Assembly: GCF_000011085.1 (NCBI RefSeq)
Contig: NC_006396.1
Coordinates: forward strand, 806,001 to 870,000
Length of the DNA: 64,000 nucleotides
Reading direction: 5' to 3'
From: Haloarcula marismortui ATCC 43049
Lineage (GTDB): Archaea; Halobacteriota; Halobacteria; Halobacteriales; Haloarculaceae
The position numbers were made by a program, and so were the translations under genes. The notes under the pieces are model-generated. The model was not told the origin of the DNA. It did not search any database and saw only the letters and a program-made list of their open reading frames with translations. Positions within the stretch are counted from its first letter, which is position 1. Each line of letters begins with the position of its first letter. Of the stretch, positions 26,276 through 35,849 are shown in pieces.

Positions 26276-29026
26276 TCAGTCGTCAGTGGCGACGGCGCTG
26301 TCTTCGCCGTTTCCGTCGTCAATCTCGTTTAGCACGCGCTGGTGGAACTCCTGCAGGACGGCCGACTCGTCCTCAGCGAGGACCACGTCGCTGGCCATCA
26401 GCGTTGCGAGGCCGAAGGCGCGTGGCGACGGCGAGTCGACGCGGGTCCGGACCACGTCCACGTCGCCGTCCTGCATCGCACGCAGGATAGTCTCAATGCC
26501 GTCGACGTTGAGCTTATCCTCCAGAATCTCGCGGTATGTCTCTTCGACGACGGCGAAATCGCCAAGGTCCTCGGCGAACCCGAGCAGCATCTCCGAGGAG
26601 ACCTGCTGTTCGCTGGCCGATTTCTCGTAGCCCTTGTAGCGTTTGAGTATCATCAGGGACCGCGTGGCGTTGATGCGGAAGTATCGCTGGAGGAGGTCTG
26701 TCCCGTCGAGGCTGGCCCGCAGGTCCTCGCGGGCTGTTTCTGGGTCCAAATCGCGGACGATTCGCGCGATGTCCACCTTCCGGTTCAGCGGCATCGAGAG
26801 CGTGAAGCCGTTGTCGGCGACGGCGACCTGAACGTTCGCGCTTGCCTCCCGGGCGATGTGATACGCCAGTAGCCGAGAAAAGCCGTCGTTGAACCGCCGG
26901 CCGTAGTTCGAGTGGATGTGGTAGTGCCGTTCGTACTCGTCGTGGTCAAGCGTCTCCTCGATGACGAGGCGGTCGGTCGTCGCGACGCTATCAGGTCCAG
27001 CGTAGGCAACCTGCTCGCGGAACATCCGCGCGATGGCCCGGACGCTGTTCTCGTCGACGGGGAACGTCCGGAGCCAGTTCCGGACTTCCGACATCCCGCC
27101 GTCGGCCAGTCGGTCCAGCAGTTGGCCCTGAAAGTCGAGTATCTCGCGGCCGAGGTCGTACGACAGCGGGAGGCGCTCGGAGAACCACGACGGGACCGTC
27201 GGGCGGGCGGCGGTCCGGTCGACGTACACCTTCGACCCGCGGCGGTAGCGGTACTCGAAGTTGTTCCCACCCAGTACGAACACGTCGCCTTTCTCTAACG
27301 TGTCCAGGTACGATTCGTCCAGCTGGCCGACCCAGCTGTCGTCGCTCCGGGTGACAACGTCACAGGTAAACGAGTCCGGAATCGTTCCGATGTTGGTCAT
27401 GTAGATGACGCGTGCGAGCCGTCCACGCTTGCCGATGAGATGCTCACCCACGTCGTAGTCCTCGTAGTGGTGCTCGCCGTCGGGCGCATCGTTCGTGTCC
27501 CGCCAGATTTTGGCGTAGACGTTCTTGTCCTCCATTCCCGGGTAGTCGGCGGTCATGTACCGCATCAGCCGTTCCCAGTCCCCGTCGTCGTAGTCCCGGT
27601 ACGGGTAGGCCCGACGGAGGACGCTTTTGAACGTCTCCTCGGGGCGGACATCGTTGATGGCCATGCCGTATATCTGCTGTGTGGCCACGTCCTGTGCGTT
27701 CTCGGGGATGAACACGCGGTCGACAAAGCCCCGTTCGGCCTTTTCGAGCATCACCGCACACTCCACGAGTTCGTCGCGGTCCAGTGCGATGACCCGGCCT
27801 TCGACAGTTTCGCCGAGCTGGTGGCCGGCGCGGCCGATGCGCTGGAGCAACGCGGCCACGGATTTGGGCGAGCCGACCTGCACGACGAGGTCGATATGAG
27901 GCATATCGATGCCCAGTTCCAGGCTGGTCGAGGTCGTCACCACATCGAGTGACCCCTCCTTCAGCGACTCCTCGATGTCGCGGCGTCGCTCCTTCGAGAG
28001 CGAGCCGTGGTGACAGCCGGAGTTGGACTCGTCGTAATCACCGAACTTTTCGCGGAGGTTGTGCAGGACGCGTTCGGCTCCCGAGCGCGTGTTCGTGAAC
28101 ACGAGCGTGTTGGTGTGAGATTGGATGTGGTCGTGGAGCTGGGTGTAGAACCGCTCGGTAATGATGTCCCGCGGCGTGTTGATGAGGTCGTCGGCCGGAC
28201 AGGACAGTTCCATGTCGAAGTCGCGGGCAAACCGCGTGTCGACGATTTCGTAGTCGCGGGGCTCGCCGCCGGGCTCCTCACAGCCGACCAGAAACTCCGC
28301 GACGGTGTCGAGCGGTTCGACGGTCGCCGAACAGCCGATTCGCGTCGGCGGTTCCTCGACCATCTCCTCTAGGCGCTCCAGCGACACCGAGAGGTGGGTC
28401 CCGCGCTTGTTCTCTGCGAGGCTGTGAATCTCGTCGACGATGACGTACTCGATGGTTTCGAGTTTCTTTTTGAACTTCGGGGAGTTCAGCAGAATTGCGA
28501 GGGTTTCCGGCGTCGTATTGAGGATGTGGGGCGTCGTTTCGAGCATCGCCTGCCGCTCGCTGTCACTGGTGTCCCCGTGGCGGATGGCGTGCCGTATCTC
28601 CACGTCCTCGCCACGCTCATCGAGTTTGGCAGTGATACCGTCGAGTGGCTGTCCGAGGTTCCGGTGGATGTCGTTGGCCAGCGACTTCAGCGGCGAGACG
28701 TACAGACAGTAGACGGAGTTCTCCAGTTCGTCCTCGCGGGCCTTCCCGAACAGTTCATTGATGATGCCAGTGAAGGAGGCGAGGGTCTTGCCGCTCCCCG
28801 TCGGCGCACAGATGAGCGCGTTCTCGCGCTCGTGGATGAGCGGGATGGCCTCTTTCTGTGGCGGCGTGAAGAAGCCGCCGTTACCGGGGACGAACTCGCC
28901 GAACTGCTCGACCCACCACTCCTGAACGACGGGCGCGAGGCGGTCAAGCACCTCGGCGTCGTCGATGTCGACCGCCTCCGGGTTGAACTCCGGGTCCGTC
29001 GCTGCGAGACGCTCGCGTCCTCCCAT
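26276..29026 (-). CDS. Lhr-type DEAD/DEAH-box helicase
   Basis: A 916-residue superfamily 2 helicase of the Lhr family, likely used in DNA repair or replication-fork handling. Motifs: CAPTGSGKT (Walker A, near 75-83), DEIHSL (motif II), SATVEPL (motif III), TNTRSGAERVLHNL (IV), and GIDMPHIDLVVQVGSPKSVAALLQRIGRAGH (V-VI, near 375-405). The winged-helix and long C-terminal Lhr core follow. The length equals Lhr-core family proteins. It is convergent with carbonic anhydrase and divergent from the aldolase gene. Confidence 0.92.
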   Translation of the reverse strand: MGGRERLAATDPEFNPEAVDIDDAEVLDRLAPVVQEWWVEQFGEFVPGNGGFFTPPQKEAIPLIHERENALICAPTGSGKTLASFTGIINELFGKAREDELENSVYCLYVSPLKSLANDIHRNLGQPLDGITAKLDERGEDVEIRHAIRHGDTSDSERQAMLETTPHILNTTPETLAILLNSPKFKKKLETIEYVIVDEIHSLAENKRGTHLSVSLERLEEMVEEPPTRIGCSATVEPLDTVAEFLVGCEEPGGEPRDYEIVDTRFARDFDMELSCPADDLINTPRDIITERFYTQLHDHIQSHTNTLVFTNTRSGAERVLHNLREKFGDYDESNSGCHHGSLSKERRRDIEESLKEGSLDVVTTSTSLELGIDMPHIDLVVQVGSPKSVAALLQRIGRAGHQLGETVEGRVIALDRDELVECAVMLEKAERGFVDRVFIPENAQDVATQQIYGMAINDVRPEETFKSVLRRAYPYRDYDDGDWERLMRYMTADYPGMEDKNVYAKIWRDTNDAPDGEHHYEDYDVGEHLIGKRGRLARVIYMTNIGTIPDSFTCDVVTRSDDSWVGQLDESYLDTLEKGDVFVLGGNNFEYRYRRGSKVYVDRTAARPTVPSWFSERLPLSYDLGREILDFQGQLLDRLADGGMSEVRNWLRTFPVDENSVRAIARMFREQVAYAGPDSVATTDRLVIEETLDHDEYERHYHIHSNYGRRFNDGFSRLLAYHIAREASANVQVAVADNGFTLSMPLNRKVDIARIVRDLDPETAREDLRASLDGTDLLQRYFRINATRSLMILKRYKGYEKSASEQQVSSEMLLGFAEDLGDFAVVEETYREILEDKLNVDGIETILRAMQDGDVDVVRTRVDSPSPRAFGLATLMASDVVLAEDESAVLQEFHQRVLNEIDDGNGEDSAVATDD

Positions 29027-29122
29027 TGTCGGCTCTTACCGACCTGTAGGACTGCCGGGGCAAGTGGGTTCCGCCATATCGACGGGAAAACGACTAAGCG
29101 ACCGCCACGTCTGGCCTGTGGC

Positions 29123-29998
29123 ATGGCCGACTCCTTCGACGTACTGACGCCGCTGGTGACACCGTTCGACGCCGACGGCAACCTCGATGTCGCTGGCATA
29201 GAGTCGCTGGTCCAGCACGTCGTAGCGGCCGGCGTCGACGGCATCGTTCCCTGCGGGACGACTGGCGAGTTCGAGACGCTGTCGCCGCAGGAGTACCGGA
29301 CCGTCGTCCGAACCGCAGCGACGACAGCGCCCGACGACTGCCGCGTCATCGTCGGGACGGCCGCCACCGACGTTGCGACTGTCCACAAGCGGATGGCGTT
29401 TGCCGCCGAGCAGGGCGCAGACAGCACGCTGGTCGTGCCGTCGTACTACGGCGGCCAGGCGAGCGGAGCGGGCAACGAGGCGTTCTTCGACGCGGTACTG
29501 GCCGACGCGCCGCTGCCCGTCTACCTCTACAACATCCCCGGGGCCGTCGGACAGGAACTCTCCATCGAGACGGTCGCCGCGCTCGCTCAGTCCGACGCCG
29601 TCGCGGGACTCAAGGACTCCTCGGGCGACCTCCCGTACGTCACCGCGGTCATGAATCAGACGCCTGCGGATTTCACCGTCTACCAGGGCCACGACGGCCT
29701 GTTCGTCCCGTCAATTGTGCTGGGCGGCGACGGTGGCATCAGCGCGCTCTCGCACCTACTGTTTGACGAACTGGAGCAGGCGGGTACTGCCGTCGCAAGC
29801 GGCAATGTTGCACAGGCCAGAACAGTCCAGCGGGACGTCCTCTCGCCGCTCTCGGACGCGTGTGCCGAATTCGGTTTTGCGCCAACGGTGAAGGCGCTGC
29901 TCGCCGACCGCGGCGTCATCGACCACGCGACGGTGCGACCGCCCAGAACCTCGCTTTCGTCGGACGCGGTCGCGTCGGTGACCGAACGGCTGGAGTGA
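29123..29998 (+). CDS. DHDPS/N-acetylneuraminate lyase-family aldolase
   Basis: A 291-residue TIM-barrel class I aldolase. It has PCGTTGEFETLSPQEY (substrate carboxylate-binding loop), YNIPGA (family Tyr) and GLKDSSGD with the Schiff-base Lys. It could be dihydrodipicolinate synthase, or a 2-keto-3-deoxy(phospho)gluconate-type aldolase used in the haloarchaeal semi-phosphorylated Entner-Doudoroff route; the sequence alone does not decide, and no lysine-pathway or sugar-acid genes adjoin it. ATG 29123 is used because the fold starts at once; a long upstream in-frame reading overlaps the Lhr gene. Confidence 0.87.
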   Translation: MADSFDVLTPLVTPFDADGNLDVAGIESLVQHVVAAGVDGIVPCGTTGEFETLSPQEYRTVVRTAATTAPDDCRVIVGTAATDVATVHKRMAFAAEQGADSTLVVPSYYGGQASGAGNEAFFDAVLADAPLPVYLYNIPGAVGQELSIETVAALAQSDAVAGLKDSSGDLPYVTAVMNQTPADFTVYQGHDGLFVPSIVLGGDGGISALSHLLFDELEQAGTAVASGNVAQARTVQRDVLSPLSDACAEFGFAPTVKALLADRGVIDHATVRPPRTSLSSDAVASVTERLE

Positions 29999-30068
29999 GT
30001 CTCTAGACTCAAATGGGTCTGTGAGGTTCCACGAGATTCATTACGCTGGGCGGCAGTGAACGGAATAT

Positions 30069-30893
30069 ATGTCGTTGCTGCCCTCCCGCGGTCCCGACAC
30101 AAGCACCTCACAGGACGGGGAGCTACAGGTCGTCGGGGTCGACGAAGATGTCTCGGCCGTACTCGATGCCCTCTCCTCGGAAACGGCCAGAGAAATACTC
30201 AACACGGTCTACGAGGAGCCGGGGACACCCTCAGAACTGGCCGACCGGCTCGATATGTCGATACAGAAGGTCTCCTATCATCTGGAGAAACTGGAAGACG
30301 AGGAACTCATCGCTGTCGCCGGGGTCCAGTACTCAGAGAAAGGCCAGGAGATGAAGGTGTACGAGCCCCCGGATGACCCGCTGGTGCTGTTTGTCGGCAC
30401 ACAGGACCGCAAGCAATCGCTCCGGTCGCTCGTCCGCCGCGTTTTGCCTGTTATCGGCATCCTCACTGCGGCCAGCGTCATGCTGCAACTCCTGCTCGGG
30501 CAGTTCCCGGTCCAGTTCGGGAGCTCCGGGGCCGGCGACGCAGGAACCGCCGGTGACGGTGCGCAGGGTGGCGGAGACGTCGAGCGTCTGGACGCGGCGA
30601 ACCAGACAGCCGCGACGGCCGATACCACACCGACCCCGACAGCGGCGGACGACGGCGGATTCCAGGTGGCGGAGGCGACGGAGGCCCCAGAAGCCACGCC
30701 GGCCCCGAAAAGCACTCCGGCTCCGGAGGCCGACACCCCGGTCGAAGTAATGACCGAGGAGGCGCGGCAACTGACGACCGACGCCGCGGCCAGTGGCGGC
30801 TTCCAAATTGAGCCCGGTGTGGCCTTCTTCCTCGGCGGGTTGCTGGTCCTGACGCTGTACGTCTCGTTCTGGGCGTACAGAAACTACCGCTAA
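30069..30893 (+). CDS. membrane-tethered winged-helix regulator
   Basis: A 274-residue protein. Residues 28-95 form an ArsR-type winged helix (DALSSETAREILNTVYEEPG, then MSIQKVSYHLEKLEDEELI). A helix at about 122-145 crosses the membrane, followed by an external Thr/Pro/Ala/Glu-rich stalk (about 150-245) with two GGFQ boxes, and a second helix (about 252-271) ending in the cytoplasm. The DNA-binding domain would sit inside and the stalk outside, so it may sense envelope state. It has a TATA-like segment near 30037-30043. Confidence 0.83.
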   Translation: MSLLPSRGPDTSTSQDGELQVVGVDEDVSAVLDALSSETAREILNTVYEEPGTPSELADRLDMSIQKVSYHLEKLEDEELIAVAGVQYSEKGQEMKVYEPPDDPLVLFVGTQDRKQSLRSLVRRVLPVIGILTAASVMLQLLLGQFPVQFGSSGAGDAGTAGDGAQGGGDVERLDAANQTAATADTTPTPTAADDGGFQVAEATEAPEATPAPKSTPAPEADTPVEVMTEEARQLTTDAAASGGFQIEPGVAFFLGGLLVLTLYVSFWAYRNYR

Positions 30894-30915
30894 GTCGATT
30901 AACGGTTCAGTCGCT

Positions 30916-31530
30916 TCAGTCCGATTTAACGCGTTCGGCGACCAACACGCCAGCCTGCTCGGTAACCATCTCGACGGCCGTCAGTGCGTAGCCGGCATCG
31001 GTGAAGGCATCAGCGAGGACGCCGACCGTCGCCGGGTCGTCGACTTCAGGGCTGTAAAATGGTGCGTCGGGGTCGTCGTCGCCAAACAGCATCACGTCCC
31101 CGAGGACAATGCGCCGCGGCCCCAGGTCGGCGATTGTGTCGATAGCCTCGCGTTTCTCGTCGTCGCCAAGATGGTGCATCGCAAAGTTCGATGTGACGAT
31201 GTCCACCGGCCGGTCGACGTTCGGAGCGCGGAAGCGGCCGTCGCCGAAGGAAACGTTCTCGACGCCTCGCCCGTCGGCTTTCTCCCGAGCTTTCTCCAGC
31301 ATCCCGTCGCTGATGTCGCGGCCGATAATCTCCGCTGCGTCGGACGCGAGTGCGAACGCAATCGCTCCGGTGCCCGTGCCGAGGTCAAGTACCACGTCGT
31401 CGCTCTCGGGGGCCGCGTGGTCGACAACGAAATTGACGCAGGCGCGATACGCCGCCGAATCCTGGTCCTCGTCGTACGCGTCGGCGTGGTCGGAGAACCG
31501 CTCGGCGTGCTCGTCGAGTGATTTCTTCAT
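30916..31530 (-). CDS. class I SAM-dependent methyltransferase
   Basis: A 204-residue methyltransferase of the UbiE/COQ5-like type. The SAM-binding motif I is VVLDLGTGTGAIAFALA; motif II-like and the FAMHHLGDDEKREAI post-motif follow, then a cytosolic C-terminus. The substrate is unknown. ATG 31530 is preferred over the extended reading from 31554. It is convergent with the tethered HTH gene. Confidence 0.84.
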   Translation of the reverse strand: MKKSLDEHAERFSDHADAYDEDQDSAAYRACVNFVVDHAAPESDDVVLDLGTGTGAIAFALASDAAEIIGRDISDGMLEKAREKADGRGVENVSFGDGRFRAPNVDRPVDIVTSNFAMHHLGDDEKREAIDTIADLGPRRIVLGDVMLFGDDDPDAPFYSPEVDDPATVGVLADAFTDAGYALTAVEMVTEQAGVLVAERVKSD

Positions 31531-31813
31531 ACTCGCTTCTCGTCGTACTCGCACAAGTGTCTCCCGCTCCGTTTCGCGGTTTTGCCGCAGACGCGGTTCG
31601 GTTAAAACAGTTTTTGAGCCACGGGTGAATTTTTGCTATCCCCGTCCCAAGCATGAACTGCGCCGTCGACGGGTGACCTTCCCACGCGGCCGCCCTGACC
31701 CCGTCCCCGCCGACGGCCACCGCCCTCACTCCGCTGACGCTCCCTGGTGGTTCCCCTGGCAACGTGTTCCCCCAGACACCAACCCTTTGTCCGTTCGCTC
31801 GCTGTCGTCCGGT
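31531..31813. other. intergenic region between methyltransferase and MBL genes
   Basis: A 283-base divergent gap. A possible plus-strand TATA (GGTTAAAACA near 31600-31610) precedes a seven-codon open frame at 31653 (ATG to TGA); there is no family evidence, so I do not call a gene. The right half is C-rich and unstructured. Confidence 0.4.
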
Positions 31814-32566
31814 ATGCGTCTCACGTTTCTCGGCACCGGCAGCGCCATGCCCACCGGCTCTCGAATGCAGTCCGGCTATCTGCTGGAGCGCGACGGGAAC
31901 CGGCTGCTCGTCGACTGTGGTAGCGGCGTGTTGCACTCGCTGGCACAGACCGACACGGGGTACGAAGGCGTCGACACTGTCTTGCTGACTCACCACCATC
32001 TGGACCACGTTTCCGACCTCGACGTGCTGATGAAGGCCCGCTGGCTGGCCGGTGAGACGGACCTCACGATAGCTGGCCCGCCGGGGACGAGCGATCTGGT
32101 TCGGGACCTGCTCGAAACACACGACTACATGCAGGACCGACTGGACCTGACACTCAGGGATCTCGATGGCGGGCCCTTCGAACTGGCTGGGTTCAGCGGC
32201 GACACCTGCGAGACGCGCCACTCGATGCAGTGTTTCGCTTACCGGCTTTCCGTCGATGACGGGCCAGCAATAACGCTCGGCGCTGACTCCGAGGCGTTCA
32301 CGGATCTCATCGAGTTCGCCGACGGGTCGGCCGTACTCGTCCACGACTGTTCGTTCCCGGACGATGTGGACGTGTCGAACCACCCGACGCCGACAACACT
32401 CGGAGAGACGCTGCGCGATGCCGACGCCGAGGTCGGGCGCGTGTACCTCACCCACCTGTACCCACACACGGAAGGGCGACACGAGGAGATGCTTGAGTCG
32501 ATAGCGGACAGCTACGATGGCGACGTGCAGTTTGCCGAGGACAGCCTGACGATAACAGTTAGCTAG
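31814..32566 (+). CDS. MBL-fold metallo-hydrolase (RNase Z-like)
   Basis: A 250-residue metallo-beta-lactamase-fold hydrolase. The dinuclear-metal motif THHHLDH (HxHxDH type) lies near residues 58-64, and later metal ligands in CETRHSMQCF, the Asp in LGADSEAF and the terminal His in LTHLYPH follow. This layout fits RNase Z-like proteins, though the exosite arm of true tRNase Z is not seen, so the substrate is uncertain. ATG 31814 begins MRLTFLGTGSA, the usual start of the fold. It converges on the histidine kinase with a four-base overlap. Confidence 0.87.
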   Translation: MRLTFLGTGSAMPTGSRMQSGYLLERDGNRLLVDCGSGVLHSLAQTDTGYEGVDTVLLTHHHLDHVSDLDVLMKARWLAGETDLTIAGPPGTSDLVRDLLETHDYMQDRLDLTLRDLDGGPFELAGFSGDTCETRHSMQCFAYRLSVDDGPAITLGADSEAFTDLIEFADGSAVLVHDCSFPDDVDVSNHPTPTTLGETLRDADAEVGRVYLTHLYPHTEGRHEEMLESIADSYDGDVQFAEDSLTITVS

Positions 32567-33720
32567 ATGCGTTCGAGCGTGACGCGGAACTCGGCCCCGC
32601 CAGCGTCGCTTTCGCCCACGCTGACGCTGCCGCCGTAGGATTCAGTCAGCGCCCGAACGAACCCGAGGCCGAAGCCGGTCCCCGAACTCTCCTGGCCCTT
32701 CACACCCATCTGGAAAATATCCTCGCGCAAGTCCGGCGAGACACCGTCCCCGTCGTCGGCGAAACAGACCGTAACTTCGTCGGGGCTGACTTCCGCCGGA
32801 TGCACTCGCATGTGGACATCGCCCTCGTTGTGGACCGCCGCGTTGGACATGATGTTCGTGAACACCGAGTCGAGCAGGTCACCGCCGTACACCTGATACT
32901 CGAAGTCTGACTGCGCAAAATCGACAGTCAGTGACCCGTAGTTGTCTCTGACATCACGCACCGTGTCCCCGAGGACCGATTCGAGGTCCTGTGGCTCCGG
33001 GTTGTCCTGAGCTTCCAGCGTCGAGACGAGGTCGCCGACGCGCTGGATGAGGTCGGCGGCGCTCTCGGCCGCGCGCTGGATCTTGCCGGCGTACTCCTCA
33101 GTCTGGCCGTCGACCTGTCCAGCGACGACATCGGCGAACCCAGCAATGACCTGCAGGTCGTTACCCAGGTCGTGGCGGAGCAGTCGGTCGTACATCTCAA
33201 TCATCTCCTTTCGCCGTTCCAGATCCCGATGAGCCCGCTCTAGCCGTTCGCGAGAGCGGATATTGGAGATGGCCGTCGCGGCGTGGGTGGCAAGAATTTC
33301 CATCGGTCTGACGTATTCGTCTCCGAACTCCTCGACGGTCTGTGACCGAGTGACCAACACCGCAGTCACCTCATCGCCCATCCGGGACGGGACAGCCAGC
33401 GCACCCGTCACATCCGAGTCGGCCGTGACAGCGGCATCAGCGCCCTGTTCGACCAGCGTTTCGCCGGCCTCCTGCGCCCGTCGAGCCAAGTCACTCGGTG
33501 GCTCGCCCTGCACGAGGTTCGGGTTCGTACTGTGGACGACGCGGAGCTCGTCGTCGCGAACCTCGACGAACGTAGAGTACGAGAACTCGAACAGCAGCGA
33601 CATCGCTTCGAGCGTGAGCGAGACGACTTCATCGACGGACTCGCAGCGGTTGAGTGCCTGGCCGTATTTGTTCAGGTCGGCGACCTGTCTGGCAAAGTCC
33701 TGTTGTTCTTCGAACGACAT
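32563..33720 (-). CDS. GAF histidine kinase
   Basis: A 385-residue soluble sensor kinase. A GAF domain occupies about 15-150 and is preceded by a helical N-terminus. The phosphoacceptor segment RLLRHDLGNDLQVIAGF carries the His; the ATP-binding half has NIMSNAAVHN (N box), FADDGDGVSP (G1) and SSGTGFGLGFVRALTESYGG (G2). There is no membrane helix. No response regulator is nearby. ATG 33720 is chosen over GTG 33729, three codons upstream. Confidence 0.88.
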   Translation of the reverse strand: MSFEEQQDFARQVADLNKYGQALNRCESVDEVVSLTLEAMSLLFEFSYSTFVEVRDDELRVVHSTNPNLVQGEPPSDLARRAQEAGETLVEQGADAAVTADSDVTGALAVPSRMGDEVTAVLVTRSQTVEEFGDEYVRPMEILATHAATAISNIRSRERLERAHRDLERRKEMIEMYDRLLRHDLGNDLQVIAGFADVVAGQVDGQTEEYAGKIQRAAESAADLIQRVGDLVSTLEAQDNPEPQDLESVLGDTVRDVRDNYGSLTVDFAQSDFEYQVYGGDLLDSVFTNIMSNAAVHNEGDVHMRVHPAEVSPDEVTVCFADDGDGVSPDLREDIFQMGVKGQESSGTGFGLGFVRALTESYGGSVSVGESDAGGAEFRVTLERI

Positions 33721-33838
33721 ATCACCCACTCCTCGCAGACATTGGAACTACGTACCAATGGAGAGCGGGGCAAAAAACGGTTTCGGGGGACTCACCGGCG
33801 GAATGAAAGACGGTAGACACGTATCGTGGGTAGCGGCC

Positions 33839-34906
33839 TCAATCGAGGCGGTAACGCAGTAGCGCCGCGACACCGCCCAGATTCGAGAGTTGCTGTCCGG
33901 GCGCAAACTCCGCGGAGAAGACGGTTACGTCGCCGCCTTTCTGTTCTGTCGTTTCGATGATCTGGTCGACATCGATATCCCAGTCGCCCTCGCCGGCCCG
34001 CTCCAGCCGGAGTCGTTCGTCCAGCACGAGCAGCGTCTCGATAGCGCCGTAGTCGGCCGCCTTGGCGACTTCTTCCGGTCCGTAGGCCACCTCCGAGCCT
34101 GAGCCGATGCGCGCCATCAGTTCGTCGATGTAGTCCGCCTCCTCGGCGATGCGGGTCTGCTGCTGGACGTCCTCGACAGCGCCGCGTTTGAGTACTTCGT
34201 GGACACCGCGGTCACCGACAGCGGACGTGTCGACGACAGTAATCTGTTCGGCGATATCGGGAATCTCGTCCTGAAAGTGGTCCAGCGCGTCCTGTTTGGT
34301 GAAGCCGGGACCCGCAAGGATGTAGGCGTCCACGTCCTGCCGCTTGAGGACTGACGCCAGCTCGTCGAACAGTTCCTTCCGTGGACGGGCGTACTCCCCC
34401 TTCCCGGTCGTCGAGGTGATCGTCGCTCGCTCCTCGGTGCCGTACTGGGCGACAGTGTGGACGTGAGCCTCTCCTTCCTCTACGGTCGCAATCGCCACGT
34501 CGGGGTTCTCCGTCGCCTCGACGGCCTCTTCCAGACGGTCGGCCTGATCGGGCTTGAGGTGCTTCTCGACGGTGAGTTCGGTGTGTTCCTCGACGTTGAG
34601 CGTGTGGTGAAAGCCCAGCTGGTCCTCGCGGGAGCAATCGACAATTTCGCCGCCGACACGGAGGCGGTTGGCGAACTTCGCGAACTCCACGTCGGTGACC
34701 TCGATCTGAATCCACATCGGCTCGCGCTCGCCGCCTTTGTCCCGGAGGTTGTCATCGTTGCGCTGGATGCGCCGCGTCGTGTCGCCAGAGACGAGGTCCC
34801 CCGGCTCGATGACATACGAGAGGTGCCAGAGGTCGTCAAGCGTCTCGGGGACCACCTCGATGCGTTCTGCCCCTTCCGCGGTGGTCTCCTGACTCTGTAT
34901 TTGCAT
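33839..34906 (-). CDS. pelA: mRNA surveillance protein pelota (Dom34)
   Basis: A 355-residue pelota/Dom34-family protein, close to the usual archaeal length. It has the N-terminal Sm-like domain ([20 protein letters not shown]), the central domain and the C-terminal eRF1-like domain ([24 protein letters not shown]). The GGQ motif of release factors is absent, as expected for pelota, which rescues stalled ribosomes with aEF1A/ABCE1. RqcH, a later step in ribosome quality control, is encoded 2 kb away on the same strand. Confidence 0.95.
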   Translation of the reverse strand: MQIQSQETTAEGAERIEVVPETLDDLWHLSYVIEPGDLVSGDTTRRIQRNDDNLRDKGGEREPMWIQIEVTDVEFAKFANRLRVGGEIVDCSREDQLGFHHTLNVEEHTELTVEKHLKPDQADRLEEAVEATENPDVAIATVEEGEAHVHTVAQYGTEERATITSTTGKGEYARPRKELFDELASVLKRQDVDAYILAGPGFTKQDALDHFQDEIPDIAEQITVVDTSAVGDRGVHEVLKRGAVEDVQQQTRIAEEADYIDELMARIGSGSEVAYGPEEVAKAADYGAIETLLVLDERLRLERAGEGDWDIDVDQIIETTEQKGGDVTVFSAEFAPGQQLSNLGGVAALLRYRLD

Positions 34907-34991
34907 ACTGAAGCGTCCGCTTCAGGGACACAAGTGTTCTGCCATTCGATTCGCCGGAACGGTGAGACACCGAATCGGCGTACTGTGCCGA

Positions 34992-35693
34992 TCAGGCAAC
35001 CGAGCCTGTCGCGGGCGTCTCATCGCCTGCGTCAGTGGCGGGCATATCCCGCACGGCCGTTCCGATGGCGTAGGTCCCCGCCACGTTCGCGTAGAACGTC
35101 ACGAAGGGGGCCAGCACCGCGCCGATGACGACAGCGTTCAGGACGCCGATGAGGACGCCGGCGATCAGGCTGATACCGAACGCGACCAGCCAGCCAGTGG
35201 CGTAGGTCCGGCTGAACGCGAGCCGGCGAAGTTCGTCCGGTGCGAACGCCGCCGCGATGCTGTCCGTGCGAACGTACGCGACGATTGCGGCCGGGAGCAC
35301 GTACGCGATAGCGAGCGAAAGTACGGTCACCGCGAGCGTCGCGACGAGGGCAATGAGGCCGACAGCCAGTCCGCTTCCGGCCCCGTTGCCGCCCAGACCT
35401 AGCGTCGCACCGCTTGCGAACACCGCCGCAAGGGCGATGGCCGCCGGGACGAGTGAGTAGGCGAATCCGATAGCGAACACCTTCAGGCCGTCCATACCCA
35501 GGTCGCCCCAGTCGTCGAACACCGGCGGTTCGGCCTCATCGTCCAGCACCGCTCGGAGTGTCCGGGCGATATAGCCGAGGACGAAGAACACCGGCACGAC
35601 GAGGAAACTCAGGAACAGCAACACGCCCCCGATGGCGATGGTTTTCACTGCGCTGTCGCTGTCCCGCGGATACGATAGTGCTTCTTGGAACAT
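34992..35693 (-). CDS. DUF4013 membrane protein
   Basis: A 233-residue membrane protein with about five to six helices. The pattern MFQEALSYPRDSDSAVKTIAIGGVLLFLSF near the start and DDWGDLGMDGLKVFAIGF match the DUF4013 family of haloarchaea and methanogens. Function is unknown. ATG 35693 is favoured over a longer in-frame start (35738) because family members begin with the short amphipathic leader. A GGAG Shine-Dalgarno-like sequence precedes the ATG by seven bases, which is unusual here, and a possible hairpin leader lies upstream. Confidence 0.85.
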   Translation of the reverse strand: MFQEALSYPRDSDSAVKTIAIGGVLLFLSFLVVPVFFVLGYIARTLRAVLDDEAEPPVFDDWGDLGMDGLKVFAIGFAYSLVPAAIALAAVFASGATLGLGGNGAGSGLAVGLIALVATLAVTVLSLAIAYVLPAAIVAYVRTDSIAAAFAPDELRRLAFSRTYATGWLVAFGISLIAGVLIGVLNAVVIGAVLAPFVTFYANVAGTYAIGTAVRDMPATDAGDETPATGSVA

Positions 35694-35704
35694 GGTGGTA
35701 CTCC

Positions 35705-35760
35705 GTGACATCGGCCTGGCTGGCGTGGTCGCTGCCACGTCAGTCTCGACAAGGTGTCAC
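35705..35760 (-). promoter_or_regulatory. possible hairpin leader before the DUF4013 gene
   Basis: On the minus strand the leader would start near 35760. GTGACA at 35760-35755 (minus reading) pairs with TGTCAC at 35710-35705, and nested inside are CGTGG/CCACG arms (35739-35735 and 35728-35724). A GGAG element follows directly before the ATG. Two AT-rich TATA-like segments lie upstream (35764-35773 and 35786-35793), so the leader would be about 45-70 bases long. Confidence 0.4.
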
Positions 35761-35763
35761 ATC

Positions 35764-35793
35764 AATTTATAATACAACGTACAGGTATATATA
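35764..35793 (-). promoter_or_regulatory. TATA-rich segment for the DUF4013 gene
   Basis: Minus-strand TATTATAAAT (35764-35773) and TATATATA (35786-35793) are candidate TATA boxes for a transcript with a real 5' leader rather than a leaderless one. Confidence 0.45.
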
Positions 35794-35849
35794 GCAGTAC
35801 GTGCGCCGTGCTGGCAGTTGTAGCCGGCAGTCGGGCAATTCTCAGCGTC

